From: Xanthostigma xanthostigma
Taxonomy: Eukaryota; Arthropoda; Insecta; Raphidioptera; Raphidiidae
NCBI GenBank assembly: GCA_963575645.1
Contig: OY754475.1
Span: forward strand, 2,232,001 to 2,296,000
Direction of reading: 5' to 3'
Length of the DNA stretch: 64,000 nt
The notes beneath the pieces were generated by a model. That model was given only the letters and a program-made list of their open reading frames with translations, did no database searches and was not told the origin of the DNA. This document shows positions 48,691 to 60,977 of this stretch, in pieces. Both the position numbers and the translations under genes were made by a program. Each line of letters opens with the position of its first letter. Within the stretch, counting starts at the first letter, position 1.

Positions 48691-49929
48691 AAGTATGGAA
48701 ACTTCCAAAATGCCAGTATTGTACTAATTCAAATGTAAATAAACACACCACTTCTACTATTAAGAATGTTAGACTCATTTTAATGAATGTCAAATTTTTA
48801 AGAAACTAATTAGTTATCATGTTTGTAAATATTTCATTAATACATTTTTTTAATTGATACAATTGTTTTTTCTCAGTACTATTCATATTCTTCCAAAGCA
48901 TTGAACATATTTTGATCTATAAAAAATTATCACGGAGCGCTCTCTGTCCGCCATTTCACAAACTTCTGGCTTCGCATCTAGTCAAGTTAGTTATTGCCTT
49001 TGTAAATACAGATCCCCCTCTGGGAGTCTCAACGACTATCTAAATAAAACAAATAGATGGCGCTACTTTCAATGTTCGTTGGTTTAAAATGTATATTTTT
49101 GATTAATTTTGAACATTCAACAAATACTGCTCAAGAACTATTTTTTTTGTATTTGAAGAAAAAATAAACTCATCAAGGCAATAAATTAAGAAAATACTTG
49201 AAAAAAAAACAGACTCCAAATATTCGAAGAACATATAAAATTGGGATCAACAATTATAAAAAATATGTCAGCAATCCTAGTATTTTTTTTTCAGAAGTGG
49301 ACTTTAACAATTTTTTTTTTAATTTTAACACGCTCTGAAGCTATGGCTAGTTGCGTGAAAGATGTTTTAAAAGAGTGGTTCACATAAGCACGACCATGAA
49401 AATATATAGATCATTTATCAATAAGTATAATTTTAACACCAGGGAAGAGATAATATTATTGTTTTCAAATATCCTCATATGTTCGAAGCTTAGTGTTCCA
49501 TATAAACAATTCTAATTTTAATTACGACTTTTTTGGGTAATATCTGTCGCATTATTTGCTGAATTCAAACAAAAGATAAACACTGGCTTCCAAAACAAAA
49601 ATTTCACAATAAATCATCGTAAATGTAATTGCGTCATCAATGCCAAGAGTATAGTCAAGATATTTAAATGTATGTACAATAATTATAATATTGCTGTTAC
49701 AACAATGTCAAGTGAATAAAGAACTGAGAATACTGAAATGTGCGTTGTATCATCAACACCTGACACACAAATACTTGTTTTATTCATGAAATTATAATTA
49801 AAATCTTAAACTGAAGAAAAGAACATGTTTATAGTGCGAACAAGATACATTAGTTTACAAAAAATTAATAAGAAATAGCTGAAGAAATATAAAATACTTG
49901 TTCATTTGTAAAAAACCTAAACAGAATAA
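48691..49929. other. intergenic, no gene recognised
   Basis: AT-rich DNA after the duplicated 3' end of the seventh RR-1 gene; no supportable gene. Confidence 0.45.
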
Positions 49930-50182
49930 AACTGGACGAATTGAAGAACCAAGACGGTAGATACTCTTTTCTCTCTCGAAAAAACACAAACGAATCTTTA
50001 AGACTCGCGCATTCGAAATTGAATATAGAAAAAAACCGTATGAGAATTGCAATATTAACAATTTTCCAGCAACTAACAAGTAAAGTGCAAATGTCCTCTC
50101 CACCTGTGAACTGAAATGACGAAAAGACTAAATAAATCGTACTGACAAAGAAATCAAATTTAAAAATTGTATTTTAAAGACA

Positions 50183-50236
50183 ATGACGGTTAAAGCACTG
50201 TTTGCTCTATTAATAATCGCTAAGCGAAGACTTTAA
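50183..50236 (+). other. short ORF MTVKALF..., first copy
   Basis: ATG to TAA, 17 residues (MTVKALFALLIIAKRRL). The hydrophobic middle resembles a signal-peptide start. It is paired with the ORF at 50630. No family is recognised; it may be a relic or a first exon, or chance in a duplication. Confidence 0.2.
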
Positions 50237-50629
50237 AGATTTTAAATTTCTACGCTCTATTACTATTTTGCTGAAAGAAATACGTAGTGAACTCCTCGAG
50301 GGATGCTTTGTTTTAAGAAAAAAGAAAATGCAACTATTATGAGGAGTAAGTATGAGGTGCTGCGGATAAATGAAAAATTTAATTAAAAAATGATTTTTTT
50401 AGAAGCAATTTAACAATAGGCTTTGAACTCTCAAATCTGAATTTCTTATGCCGAATGGAATACAAAAAAAAAAGATTTTAATGGTCCGCAGAAATCTAAC
50501 AATATAGCAATTTTTCTGCTGCTAATAAATAAAACAAAAACAGTAAATTATTCGATCTCCAACTGTGAACTTAAATGACGTAAGGAATAATAAATCTTAC
50601 GCATAAGGAAATCAAATTTTACAAAAACG

Positions 50630-50713
50630 ATGACGGTCAAATGCATTGTATTTATCACGCTGTTTATTACCTTGGAATCCGTTAAAAATAATCAGTCACA
50701 AAGAAGACTTTGA
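50630..50713 (+). other. short ORF MTVKCIV..., second copy
   Basis: ATG to TGA, 27 residues. It begins MTVKCIVFITLFITLES, like a signal peptide, and ends SQRRL. The start (MTVK) and end (RRL plus stop) coincide with the first copy although the middle differs in length. No family is recognised. Confidence 0.25.
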
Positions 50714-50790
50714 AAAATTAATTGTCCATAATATGCTTTCTTTTACTGAAAGGCTGTTACAATGTTACATATTGAATATTGGTTTTACAG

Positions 50791-53192
50791 AATAAAAAAC
50801 TGTAAATAGAAAACTTGCACGTCATGGTTTTTTCAACAGAGGTTTTAAGTCTCAAATAACGCGACAAATTAAAAACATGGAGCATTCATCAGAAAAACCG
50901 TAGAATATGACTTTCCGCGTCAAAACGTCAATCAAGTGTATAAACATTTCTGTGGAAACAAATTGCACGAATGTAGTAAAACAATTTCGATGGAATGATG
51001 TCTCTTGCGCTGATTTGAAGATTTTTTGCGCAAAACAAACATATTATGTCGAATAAACTTTTCAGTATTATACTTTCCACGTTTTTTCTGCTATATAAAC
51101 ATTAACATAAGTCAAAATATCGATTTATTTCACGTCAAACTCAATGCTTGCAAAGAATTAGGGCTCCTTTGTCAGTATAAACTATTTTTCGTAACATCAT
51201 TTTAAAAACTATCGTTTCTTCCTCAGAACCTGAGAGCGGTCTACTTTTGTACCAATCAAAACGTTCTTAAAAAAGTCTATTTTCTTGATAGATCACACAA
51301 AAACAAGTTAAAAATATTTTTAAAATGGAAAAACTCTACCAATTGCTAATGGGAATTTAATAGTCAAAGTCACCAAGAAAATTATTTAATGAACAATTCA
51401 ACGCATTGTGGCGGAGGACGTTTTAGTCTAATCCTTTCAACTCATTGATTTTATATTATATTTGTTTAATTGTGCGAAATTAATATAAGTACATTATTTG
51501 TATAATAGTTATTGCCCTTTCTAAAAGCCAGTTTCCCCTCCAGTTGTTAATGGCATTGATTGAAGCGATTTGAAAGATAATTCTTCTTGGCGATCCCAAA
51601 AATTTATATATTGTCAATTAAATGCAACAGTCATTAAACTGCACGAAGTAATAAAAGATGACTTATGAAGAATATTTTCAAATAAATAAGAATTATCCAA
51701 ACTGAAGAAGCAAATGGTCGATTAGTTCAATAATGACATCGATTATGAATTTTCTTAGATCATCTTCATGACAGGTGTTAAAGACATTGAACATGAAGGA
51801 GGATAATTAAAATAAGAGAATGTAGTACAGAGTCGGCTCTTGGATGGCGCGACCGAACCAGTTACCATCGGCAAAAAATAAACAAAACTAGGATATTTCT
51901 AAATTTATCCTACAATCTCCTCTCAGGAATCATAAATTTAGCACATTCTTCTACAATATACACCAAATTTAAGCAGGGTGCGTCTCTCTAGATAATTTTT
52001 ACTCGAGAACCGAGGTTGTAAGTTAAATTGTGGGAAAAATGAATTAAAAATATTATCAAAAGAATACTCCTCTCGGAACGTTTTGAATTTACCATATTTC
52101 TCTTAGTGCGTTCATAGTTAAAACTTTTTCAACTTAAGTTTTACAATTTTAAAGAATTGCACATTTTTCGATCAAAATTCAATTATATTTTAGGATAAGC
52201 GTATTTTAGCAGAGTTATGGCATTCTCGTATATAAATCAGTACAATGCATTGTCGTTGGTTTCATATGTGCTTTTACGAAAACCCGGTAAAAATCTCGAA
52301 AAACGCAACCCGAAAAAAGCACTTTTTTCGGAGCCTGTTTTGGGCATCAAAAATTGACATATTTTATTTGCTGCCAAAATTGTATGATAGAATAAGTCTA
52401 GAAGAAGAGATTGAGCCTTGAAAATTTGCTCTAAAATAATTTCCTGACCAACAGGGATGTTTTTACGAAAGGTGTTTTTTTTCGAAAACATGCGATATTT
52501 CGAAAAATTTGCAAACATTTTTGCTAAAAAAAAACAAGATTTGTGAACCTATAACACATAATTTCACCAAATATCAACTTTGAAATCACAAAAGAAAAAA
52601 AGTTATTCACAAATTTAAAAACGACTATTTTCGATGGTTTTTCCAAGTTTTCTCAGCACCTACGCATCCGAATTGGACTGCACGCGCGTCAATTTGAATA
52701 AAACACAGAACTCAACATTTTAAGAACAGATAATTATGTCCTAGGTTTATTCGATCTTAGCATGGGTCGTTTTGAAAAATATGTTGACTTTGAAGAAGAA
52801 AAAAACTAATATAACACGGGTGAGGGGGAAACATAAGATCACTGTTAAAAAAAAATTCTGGGGCCGGCGCTGAATAAATTTAACATCGTTGCGTATTTGG
52901 ATAAAACGACAAGCCATTGTATCGATGCGGTATTTATTATAAAACCGAAGACACGTGTTTGCCGACAGTCATTTGCAAACTGGGCATCTTATTTCACAAT
53001 AACCGCCCTTGGAAGTTGTTTCTGGAGGTGGATTTTACACCACTCTGCACTTACTCTTTAAGTTTCAAACATGTCAATTGTGATTTGATTATTGATTAGT
53101 GTACGCACATTTATGTGTCAATTAGTGTATTTGCATAAAAATATGCTTAATTAATTCGTGACATTTTTACTAGCGAATTTATTGATTTAATT
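50791..53192. other. intergenic, no gene recognised
   Basis: Mostly AT-rich DNA. The part at about 52230-52870 has a somewhat different composition (acccggtaaaaatctcg, ctggggccggcgctg) and could be an undefined transposon, but I see no termini or ORF. Confidence 0.4.
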
Positions 53193-56100
53193 ATGGGATT
53201 GAATAAAACAGTAAGTTTTATACTTATTTATTTTTTAACAAATTAATATCCCAATAAAAACATTATCGATTGTGTTTTTAAATGATTGTTTCCAATTAAA
53301 ATGCAGCGTTAAAACTTGAAAACCAGTTTTTACGAGTGTGTATTTAAAAGTTGTAATAACGAAAGTAGTGAATTAAAAATTTTATGCAATGACTAATCGC
53401 AATCATTCATAAACATATCGTAGTAAATCTTCGTGGAATTTAGATAACTTTTTTATTTTGTAAGTAGATAGATCATGTGTATTTTGATCAGGTAAAAATG
53501 TTGCTGTAATTATGTGATTTCTTTTCTTTGATTGAAAAGTGTTTTTCTTGGTATCTACCATTTTTTTAGGGAATTTTACTGTCAATTAATGACATCTTTG
53601 ACATATAGTTTTTAACAAGCAAAAGAAAAAGATATAAAGTTTGATAGATATAATATGTAATTATTTTTGCGGTTTATCAATTTATCAGAAGTGGCAGTAT
53701 TGCATTAATTTTATTCTGTATCGAAAAAAATATCCAACTAGTCACAATAACGAACCATAAATTATGATGTTGCTGAATCATTTTATTAAATCGTCATTTA
53801 TCTGATAATTTGGGTTGTTTATCACGAAACAAGTCACAAAACTCGAAACAACTGATTTTTGTCAAACATACAAAAATGACATTCAGAGTAGGGTGTTTTT
53901 ACAAAAATGGAAAATCAAAAAAAAAGTAAGTTCTTCTGAACATCTATGTACAGCGAAGGAGCAGTTGTCAAAAAATGATGAACACGATTACGAATGAAGA
54001 TGTATCAACACCAATGAAAAAAATAAACAAATATTTGTTCATTGTCTATTAATTATTTGTTCAATCGAGTGGTACTTTCAATGTTGCATTTTATAAGTTA
54101 TAGATGAAACTTCATTTCATCAATATTATTTTACATTAATAATCAATAAGTTGTTTGCTAGCACATTTATTGTGGATAATAGATGTGTAAATAATCATGT
54201 CAGAATATCAATGAGATTATAATCCTTGAAAGTTTCACAGAAGCAAACACACCCAGACAAAACGCTTTCATAAAGCGTCATTAATACTAGTCTGCAAGCA
54301 TTATCAGTTAGTGCTATTAGTCTACTAGCCCATGTAGAACTGTTCACCAGTAAAATAGTTTGTGTCGCTCAGCTGCAGCAAAATAGCGCCAATCCAATTT
54401 CTAATTTAGTAGCCTCACATAAGTACGTTTATTAGAGCCGTTGAACAAAAACAAACAAAGAAAAAATCAAGTCTTAAAAGTACCAAAATTATTTTTACAA
54501 TTTCAGTTTTCAATGAAAAAATCAAGAAACAAAACTATTTATCTGACTATGGTGAGGTCAAAAAGGATGGGTTAATATTGTTTCTGTAGAAATTGTGAGA
54601 TGACACCTATTCAACAATCTATCAATTGAAACTAAAAAAACAAACGATGAGCTTAAAACAATATCCACTTTTTGCTACGAAAAAGAGAAACACATGATAC
54701 AATAAATACGCGCTCTGTATTATTTTTGGCGGTCGTCGATAGCCGTCTTATTATCTGCATGAAAATGGAAAATGTTTCGATTCAAAATCAACCTATTTTA
54801 AAGCGATTCAACATTTATAGATATTACCTATCGAACGCTCAAAGAAATAACGGTTGAAGACAAAACATGCATATTATTAAAAAAAGACACGTCCTGTTAA
54901 TTTTATAGTAACATAATTATTATGATTATTCAGAATATAATTAATTACTATAATCAAAACGATTTGATGACTACTTTTAAAAGGTCAAATAAATGATATG
55001 ACAAATGGTACACGTAATTCGTGAATTAGTGATGAAAACAGATAAGATTTTAAGTTTTGGTGAATGCAAATAAGATTGTAACCTTTTGATTTTAAAAACA
55101 ATTATCATAAACTTAAGTAACTAATTATTCACAAATATTTAATACCACATTTATAATGAAAATGATATGTCGGTATAAACAGATAAAATTGGGATTTAGT
55201 TAATGCACGCAAATCTTCCTTTTGAAATTTTAATTGCCTCTACATTCCAATCTGCCAGCAGAAATAATATTCAAAATAGCGAATAGGATCTAAGATTCTT
55301 TTCTGACTTATCACGTTTTCATAAATCGAGTATTGTCTTTTAGTAGATCTATAAATATAAGTTCGTGTATCATACTAGAAAGAAAATCACCTATTAAAAA
55401 AAATCAAGTTTTTACCGCCAGAATAATCAACACTCGATGAAAATGAATACGATTTTTATGTATAGTTATCTTTGCAATAAACAAGTTTTCATTATTATTA
55501 ATTTATTCAACAAATTCGATGGTTTAATAACAATTAAGACATGATAGTTTAGATTTACTAAGGTCGCTGTTTTTATTGATTAGTATTATTGAACAGGATC
55601 TTCCTGATATTTTAATAAATTGATAACTATTCTATGCAAAGACCTGCTACGACGAAACACAAGAGGTTCCTCTAAATATATATAAATTTTGTGAAAAATA
55701 ATCTTGGCATTAACATTTTTGTCAACAAATCATGTCAAATTTTTTACAGTAAAAATTATTTATTGAAACTCGAAGGGGGTTCGCGTTTTGCGAATTATTA
55801 CGAAAATAAGCAGGCTTTGATGCTCAGGAGGAGGGAGAAAGAAAAATCCACGGACTCAAAAAAATCGACTTGGCGAAAATCTTGTATCGATGGCGACATT
55901 AAGCGGGTTAGCTTTTTTTTGGCAGGATATATCCTTAAGTACACGACGTTTGTCTCTTATCTCGAAAAATATGTTAATCAAGAACGATTAAAAAAATTCA
56001 AAACATTATTTCAAACGAAGCGATTGAACGTTAAACAATTTATGGGGATAATAAGATTTGCATAATGATGTTAAGTTGGCAGCTGAATCGTTATTTATAA

Positions 56101-58643
56101 ATTTATCGATCAAATATTATAAAAATATGTATTTGAATAAATTAAATATACGGATGTACCAGAGAATTAAAATCAACATTTTGATAATTGTTGTAGATTG
56201 TATAAGAAAAATGGAAAATGACTCAATGAGTTTTTTTATAGTTAATTTGATTCAGGTGATCGTTTTCAAGTAACCTTTAATGACCTATATGCTAAACGCT
56301 TTTCGCTTTTTCCGAATCTGGTGAGAAAGTCAACAAATTAAAAGTTAACTCAGTGCAGCTGCAGTGAGCAAAATTGAGTTCAAAATAAACTATGAATTTC
56401 ACGATCTCAGAAAAGCACACTTCCTAGTTACATATGGAAAGATACAAATAATACAATTTTCGCGAAAACCTCCGCGAACTTTATAAAACCCTTTATCATA
56501 ATAATATAAGGACAGATGGAAAGACCACTCCGTAAGGATTGAATCTGATCCGATTGCCTTAGCAATAAATTATTATTCTATTCTTTATCAAAGCATTAGT
56601 GGTTACAAAACAAGCACATGATTTAAAAAAAATCGATGAGAAAAAAACATAAATTTAAAGTCAAAAGTCAACAAATCTCATTTCGTGGGATTGGTCCAAT
56701 ATTTTTTATTATCTTTAAAATCGGTAATAAAATACGACATTTTATTATTATTTTGTGACAAATAAACGATGCGAACTGTCAAAATAAAGAAACACAGTGC
56801 GAATTATCAAGTATAAAGAGGTCTTTGATGAAAAACTAACGTCAAATATTCATTAGGAAGAAGGCAATAATTCTTGTTACACCTTTCAAAAATCAAGGTT
56901 TTAATATTTTACACCTGCTTAAAATGGAACCATTCTTTTAAACGAATAGGAAAATAATCAATCAGCCGTTTTAATCTTAATGACACAAAATTCATGTAAA
57001 TACTATTTTTACATCTACGAAGAAAAAAAAACGATTATTTAATAAACTCTTTTTATGAATAACGTGTCAACATTGAATAAGCGAAAAAAAAATTATTAAT
57101 TTCAGAATTTTTTTCTCGCAACTTGGACATTATTATTCCTGGCAGTTTGGGTCGAAACGGCAAGCAAATACAGTGACGAGAACAGACCCTATGAATTTGG
57201 GTTTTCAATAGAAGGCGAACAGCACCGGCACGAAAAAAAAGGTATAAAAAATGAAAATATTTTGAAAACACCAATCAAAACCACACAATAATTGTTATGC
57301 CTTTTCAGACGAAAAGGGAATAATTACCGGCGAATTTGGTTTCATAACGGGCGATGGCGTTTATCACGTGACCGTTTATGCGACGGATGAAAACGGAAAC
57401 TTTAAAATCATCAGCATGAAAAGTATCAAAGTCAGTCCAGGTAATCAAAAATATTCTAGGAAATAAGTTAATCATTTCAATTAACTGGACTTATTTTTAA
57501 TTTTTAGCACTGGATGGATCGGAAGGTCCATTGCCGGCGAAACCGGCCTTAAAACCAGCCGTTGGCGGTATACCGTCTGTACAACCGATCACTCAACCGC
57601 CTGTAACAACCACTGTATCGACGACAACATCAAAACCGGCTTCAACATTAACAGTTTTTACAACAGCTAAACCGCTTAATGTTCCAGCATGCAGTTCTTG
57701 CGCAATACCGAGTACCACGAAACGTCCGCCTGGATTAAAACCGGGTGAACTAAACTTCCAAACACCCGGTTTTTCAAAGGTTTTTATTTATAGACTAAAA
57801 TTTTAAGGACGATTCTAATTTATATAAAACTTATTTGCTTGTTTTTATTTCTAGAATCCGCAACAGCAAAATAAACCAAATCAATACACTCCACAACAAC
57901 CAGAAAATAAATTCCCTGTGCAACAAAATCCTCCAAGCAATACATTCCCTGTTCAACAACAGAATCCTCCAAGAAACCAGTTTCCTGTTCAAAATCCTCC
58001 AACCAATCAGTTTTCTGTAGAAAATCGTCTAAACGTCCCGGTTTCCGAACTCAATAAAGAACTTGTAGGACCTTTGTCGCCTGGCCAATTACCAAATCAA
58101 GATATTTCACAGCCTGATCATCCGGACCAACTAAGTCCAGGACTATCTCCGCCAATTTTACCTAACTATCCCGATTTTGAGGTCTCGGAACCTCAAAATC
58201 GACCTGATCCTCCAGCTCCTAAACAAGTTGATTCGCCTAATATTAACAAAGTGCCAAACTTATCAAAACCATCCAGGAAACCTACTTTCTTCCCGGGTCT
58301 TGTTCATCCCCCGCCTTCAGGTCAAAATCCTCCTATTGAAGGTCAATTACCACCTGGAGTTACATCGGATGATATGTTGCAATTGTTGTATAGATTTAAT
58401 TATACGATTGGCTTTCACGGGCACTACGAAACCGGTTATAAGAATGGCGCCAAAATCGGTGGATATTTTGTTAATGGACGAGATGGAATTAGCAGAATCG
58501 TTGAATATACAGCTGACGAGAATGGCTACAGACCAAAAGTTACGTTTATTAACCTTGGATTGGATTCACCCGACACTCCAAAAGAAGAAACAGAAAAAGA
58601 ATTTGGACTTAAAAATTATGTTTTTGAATGGTTTAGTTTATGA
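53193..58643 (+). CDS. secreted protein with two chitin_bind_4-like regions
   Basis: A 448-aa protein. Exons are 53193-53210, 57106-57241, 57309-57440, 57508-57779 and 57855-58643; phases agree throughout. Exon 1 (MGLNKT, donor GTAAGT) is inferred: with exon 2 it gives a good signal peptide ([18 protein letters not shown]). The first chitin_bind_4-like region (about 36-85) is [18 protein letters not shown], then [24 protein letters not shown] linker of about 280 residues follows: Thr/Pro-rich ([10 protein letters not shown]), then four NxFPVQ-x-NPP units (about 204-243), then Pro-rich sequence. The second region (about 363-417) is [39 protein letters not shown]. Two chitin-binding modules joined by a mucin-like linker suggest a chitin cross-bridging matrix protein; that is inference. 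AATAAA lies at 58671. Exon 1, 3.9 kb upstream, is the weakest part. Confidence 0.82.
55691..56273 (+). other. unrecognised overlapping ORFs in intron 1
   Basis: A frame of 124 codons (55691-56065, no ATG at its start) overlaps a second one to 56273 by a few bases. The first is Lys/Arg-rich ([35 protein letters not shown]) and slightly richer in G+C than its surroundings. No family is recognised. Together they could be a frameshifted transposon fragment lying in the large first intron of the two-domain cuticle gene, or chance. Confidence 0.25.
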
Positions 58644-59226
58644 TTTTTTCAGTATTAACAGTTTTAAAAAAATAAATCGCTACCAACAAAAACACATATT
58701 TAACTAATTTAAGAATTTTTTTAATATGACGTAATTGTATTTTTTAGATTACACATATATTTCACAAAATTTTCAATTGTATTTATTTTTTTAAATGTTT
58801 AAGATTTATGACTATAATTCGCCTTGGATTATTTTCAAAAAGAATTAAACGGCATTTTTGTATTGTCCATTATGTATAAAGAGGTAAAACACTCCAAAAT
58901 AAAACAGACAATGAATTTGCACTTAAAAATTATGTTTTTGAATGGTTTAGTTTATGATTTTTTCAGTATTAATGGTTTTAAAAAAATAAAAAGCTTCCAA
59001 GAAAGTCAATTATTAAAACTGTAAAAACACGTATTTAACTAATTTAAGAATTTTTTTAATATGACGTAATTGTATTATTTAGATTACACATATATTTCAA
59101 CAAGATTTTCAATTGTATTTATTATTTTCTTTAAATGTTTAGTATTTATGACTATAATTCACTTGGATTATTTTCAAAAAAGAATCAAACGGCATTTTTG
59201 TATTGTCCCTTATCTGTAAAGAGATA
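58574..59226. repeat. about 316-bp tandem duplication of a gene 3' end
   Basis: The last about 23 codons of the two-domain cuticle gene plus its 3' UTR (58574-58889) are repeated at 58890-59226. Landmarks are cactccaaaa, cttaaaaattatgtttttga, tatgacgtaattgtatt and acggcatttttgtattgtcc. The copy of the coding end has changed reading context and is not part of a gene. Confidence 0.9.
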
Positions 59227-59396
59227 AATATAGAAACAATCACTTTCATTATTAACTTTTTTTTAACAATCCATACTCAATAACAAAACCATAGTCTATT
59301 ATTAAAATAGATCTACGAAATATTTCCAAATTTCAAAAAACCCAAACAAATATTTTTTAAAACATTTAGGAGTTACTGACGACACAGCAAAAATGT

Positions 59397-59783
59397 CTAT
59401 AAAATGCAACACAATAAGAAATGTTTCGTTTAAAATAATTCATTTTGTTAATTAAACTTTTTAAATTGTTTTACACATTATTTTTTATATAAATTCTTTC
59501 TATTTTTTATTTCCACAATTAGCAATTAAAAACATTTGAATGAAAACGAATTTTTATTCCTTTTAACTTTATTATAAAAGCGAAGTTTAACATATAAAAT
59601 GCAACACAATAAGAAATTTTTCGTTTAAAATAACCCATTTTGATAATTTAGAATTATAAATTGTTTTACACATTTTTTATATAATTTCTTTTTATTTTTT
59701 ATCTCCACAATTAGCAATTTAAAACAATTGAATAAAAACGAATTTATTCCTTTTAATTTTGTTATAAAAGCGTAGTTTAACAA
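59397..59783. repeat. about 195-bp tandem duplication
   Basis: The unit starting tataaaatgcaacacaataa at 59398 is repeated from 59594. It shares aattgttttacacatt, ccacaattagcaatt and ttataaaagcg. Substitutions and small gaps show moderate age. Confidence 0.88.
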
Positions 59784-60259
59784 AACGTAATTTAAAATAT
59801 TATTTTTTAAAAGTATTTCACCAGAATTTTAAAACGTTTTTACAAAATTCAAATAGGTACTTAATGTTTTTTTTTAATGATGCACATCTGTTATTATGTA
59901 ATAAGAAAACAAGACACTGAAACAATTTTGACGAAATCCAGTCAACAAATTCGTACATACTTCATAACTACAAAAATTTAAAAAAAGCCAGGCACTTTTG
60001 TACACTTATTTTTAAATTGATTAAAAGCATCTTCCAAGAAAGTCATCTCAACAAAAATACTAATTTATTAATTTCTATATGTATAATGTATACTCTTCTA
60101 CACTCCAGAATTTTTCACACTCAATTTTAAAAATAAACATTAAGTCAATTATATTAGCCATAAAATATTTTTAGGCTTGCATTGCTTTAATTCATATTCA
60201 CAGAATTTGAAAAAACTTGCAAAAACTATTACGGAGAGGTAAAAGGCCGAACTGAGTCT
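59784..60259. other. intergenic, no gene recognised
   Basis: Very AT-rich; nothing supportable. Confidence 0.5.
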
Positions 60260-60840
60260 AGGCTGAAATGAAACTGACAAAGTATAAGCAAACACGACGT
60301 ACAACACAGTATATTATGTACTTAGAATGTGACTATTTTTTTTCTTTGTTTAGAATTTTTTTATTTGTTGTCACTTTGTTAACAATATTTTGTCAATTGT
60401 AATTTTTTTTTCCAACTGTAAAATAAATTATATTAATTCTAAGGAGTCATTAAAAAATATACACCGGCGGCCGGAGTAAAACTTAACTTTTTAAATCACC
60501 ACACTACAATACGATTTGTGTAAAGGCCGATTGTTGAAATAACGGTCAAATAATAACTGTTTTTTTTCAAAGGGTTGATCAGATTCGATTTTTTTGTGAT
60601 CTCTTATTTACATACTAAACCTATTAGGTTTTTTAAAAAGACTTTCTTTATTTAGTAATCAAATGAAACTAACAAAGTAAACCCGGAAACTTTGATGTTT
60701 ATTATTTTATTCTTTGTTGAAAATTTTTATTTGTTGTCACTTGTCACATTGTTATATCTACTGATTTTTTCAACTGTAATTCCTTTCTAAAAATTAAGTT
60801 AGAAGGTCAAAGCGTCATTAAAAATTTACACCGATTTTCA
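60260..60840. repeat. diverged duplication of about 200 bp, two copies
   Basis: Segments 60260-60480 and 60660-60835 share aaactgacaaagta / aaactaacaaagta, tttatttgttgtcactt, caactgtaa and gtcattaaaaa..tacaccg. They are separated by about 180 bp of other sequence. Confidence 0.65.
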
Positions 60841-60842
60841 TC

Positions 60843-60977
60843 TAAGGCCTAGTTTATATGAGAGGCGTTCAACGCGCGTTGGCCCAACGCGCGTTTACAG
60901 CTTCTATACAATTGTATAGGACTGTTTATATGATAACGCGCGTTCAACGCGCCACCAACGCGCGTTATCAGGCCTTA
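60843..60977. mobile_element. 135-bp CpG-rich palindromic element
   Basis: It is bounded by the inverted pair TAAGGCCT (60843) and AGGCCTTA (60970). Inside, the palindrome AACGCGCGTT occurs four times (60871, 60886, 60935, 60957) around a central perfect palindrome CTATACAATTGTATAG (60904-60919). The direct repeat gtttatatga occurs at 60852 and 60925. It stands out sharply from AT-rich flanks. Probably a very short non-autonomous foldback or MITE-type element; no target-site duplication was identified. Confidence 0.55.

Larger units (their letters stand above)
49930..50790. repeat. diverged tandem duplication of about 450 bp
   Basis: The stretch around 49990-50240 recurs at about 50430-50715. 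Matching landmarks are ctgtgaactgaaatgacg / ctgtgaacttaaatgacg, gaaatcaaattt, and caatgacggttaaa / cgatgacggtcaaa. Each copy contains a short ORF beginning MTVK and ending RRL. The copies are well diverged. Confidence 0.6.

Noticed and set aside
49855..50103. Minus-strand ORF resembling a membrane protein fragment
   Set aside because: Starts at GTG, not ATG, and the corresponding frame is not kept in the diverged tandem copy at about 50430-50570.
52230..52870. Compositionally distinct block, possible transposon
   Set aside because: No terminal repeats, target-site duplication or coding remnant could be identified by eye.
58177..58707. Plus-strand ORF of 176 codons
   Set aside because: Out-of-frame shadow of the last exon of the two-domain cuticle gene.
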